Below are positions 63,871-64,000 of a DNA stretch of 64,000 nt, in pieces. The translations under genes and the position numbers were made by a program. This DNA is from Nitzschia sp. pyKryTriq1 (Eukaryota; Bacillariophyta; Bacillariophyceae; Bacillariales; Bacillariaceae). The stretch lies in NCBI GenBank assembly GCA_956465555.1, contig OY101116.1, positions 372,001 to 436,000 on the forward strand, written 5' to 3'. Numbering within the stretch: position 1 is the first letter of the stretch; each line of letters starts with the position of its first letter. The notes beneath the pieces were generated by a model that made no database searches, was not told where the DNA came from, and saw nothing but the letters and a program-made list of their open reading frames with translations.

Positions 63871-64000
63871 CTACTTCCCACTCCTCGACTCGACACTATC
63901 GTTGTCATCACGGACCTTCTTCTCGTCATTCTCTTGTTTTTCTTGACTTGAAATCCGATAAAAGTTGAAGGGTTTGCCCAAATACTCTTCTGCCGTCGCA
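63871..64000 (-). CDS. 3' end of an unidentified minus-strand gene
   Basis: A reading frame entering from the right edge of the window ends at the TAG at 63873-63871. The 43 visible codons read AEEYLGKPFNFYRISSQEKQ and then an acidic-basic tail ending SVESRSGK. Composition looks like a real C-terminus and it is convergent with the capping protein gene (142 bases apart). The family cannot be named from so little sequence, and the splice state of the missing part is unknown. Confidence 0.5.
   Translation of the reverse strand, partial: ATAEEYLGKPFNFYRISSQEKQENDEKKVRDDNDSVESRSGK

Noticed and set aside
1-64000. tRNA, rRNA, CRISPR array, retrotransposon or integrated virus
   Set aside because: No T-loop-like tRNA pattern, rRNA core, regularly spaced direct repeats, reverse transcriptase, integrase or capsid motifs were seen on reading both strands by eye; a dedicated search could still find small RNAs.

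Overview
The window is nuclear DNA of a photosynthetic stramenopile, most probably a diatom. Genes lie on both strands, many are split by short GT-AG introns (77 to 431 bases), and several predicted proteins begin with the bipartite diatom plastid presequence whose cleavage site has phenylalanine at +1 (AAA-FAP, VDA-FAG, AEA-FAP, AAG-FVVP). A fucoxanthin chlorophyll a/c protein gene and a plastid-targeted long-form IspG fit this. The species cannot be fixed from the sequence alone; no rRNA, tRNA, CRISPR array or intact mobile element was seen.

Layout. 1-2977 (-): HrpB-type DExH helicase, its last residues cut by the window edge. 4201-6000 (+): type I membrane beta-propeller protein. 6516-9164 (+): IspG, three exons. 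9329-10420 (-): possible decayed gene. 10560-11199 (+): RNA polymerase subunit RPB11 in three small exons. 11859-12425 (+): DUF962/Mpo1-like membrane protein. 12963-14845 (-): cAMP-receptor-like GPCR. 16355-18829 (-): NOL10/Enp2. 19392-19988 (+): FCP. 20372-25066 (-): 1515-residue receptor-like protein with about 23 EGF-like modules. 26970-30427 (+): AP-2 alpha adaptin. 31168-31977 (-): plastid-type TPR-like protein. 32841-33608 (+): multi-span membrane protein. 34114-39990: three paralogous secretory prolyl-4-hydroxylase/ankyrin fusion genes. 40133-41764 (-): plastid LON-domain protein. 42281-43465 (-): two-RRM protein. 44395-46480: two unknown proteins. 47080-48604 (+): saccharopine-dehydrogenase-like reductase. 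48671-50961 (-): unknown membrane protein. 51965-53068 (-): GPN1. 53705-55666 (+): membrane-anchored SGNH-like protein. 55784-57850 (-): TGS1-like methyltransferase. 58415-61085 (+): ER GRP94. 61277-62475 (-): U2A'. 62958-63728 (+): capping protein alpha. 63871-64000 (-): 3' end of another gene.

These genes are not an operon; they are independent eukaryotic units. Themes that recur are RNA polymerase II and RNA biology (RPB11, GPN1, U2A', TGS1-like, NOL10, RRM protein), the secretory pathway (GRP94, AP-2 alpha, the hydroxylase cluster, EGF protein) and the plastid (FCP, IspG, LON-domain, TPR-like, possibly HrpB).

The most unusual content is the cluster of three secretory dioxygenase-ankyrin fusions with differing intron sets, the giant EGF-repeat receptor-like protein, a diverged pair of roughly 200-base dispersed repeats carrying a conserved hairpin (15727-15921 and 51569-51792), and islands of GTAC/ACCGGT words that fill many intergenic gaps.
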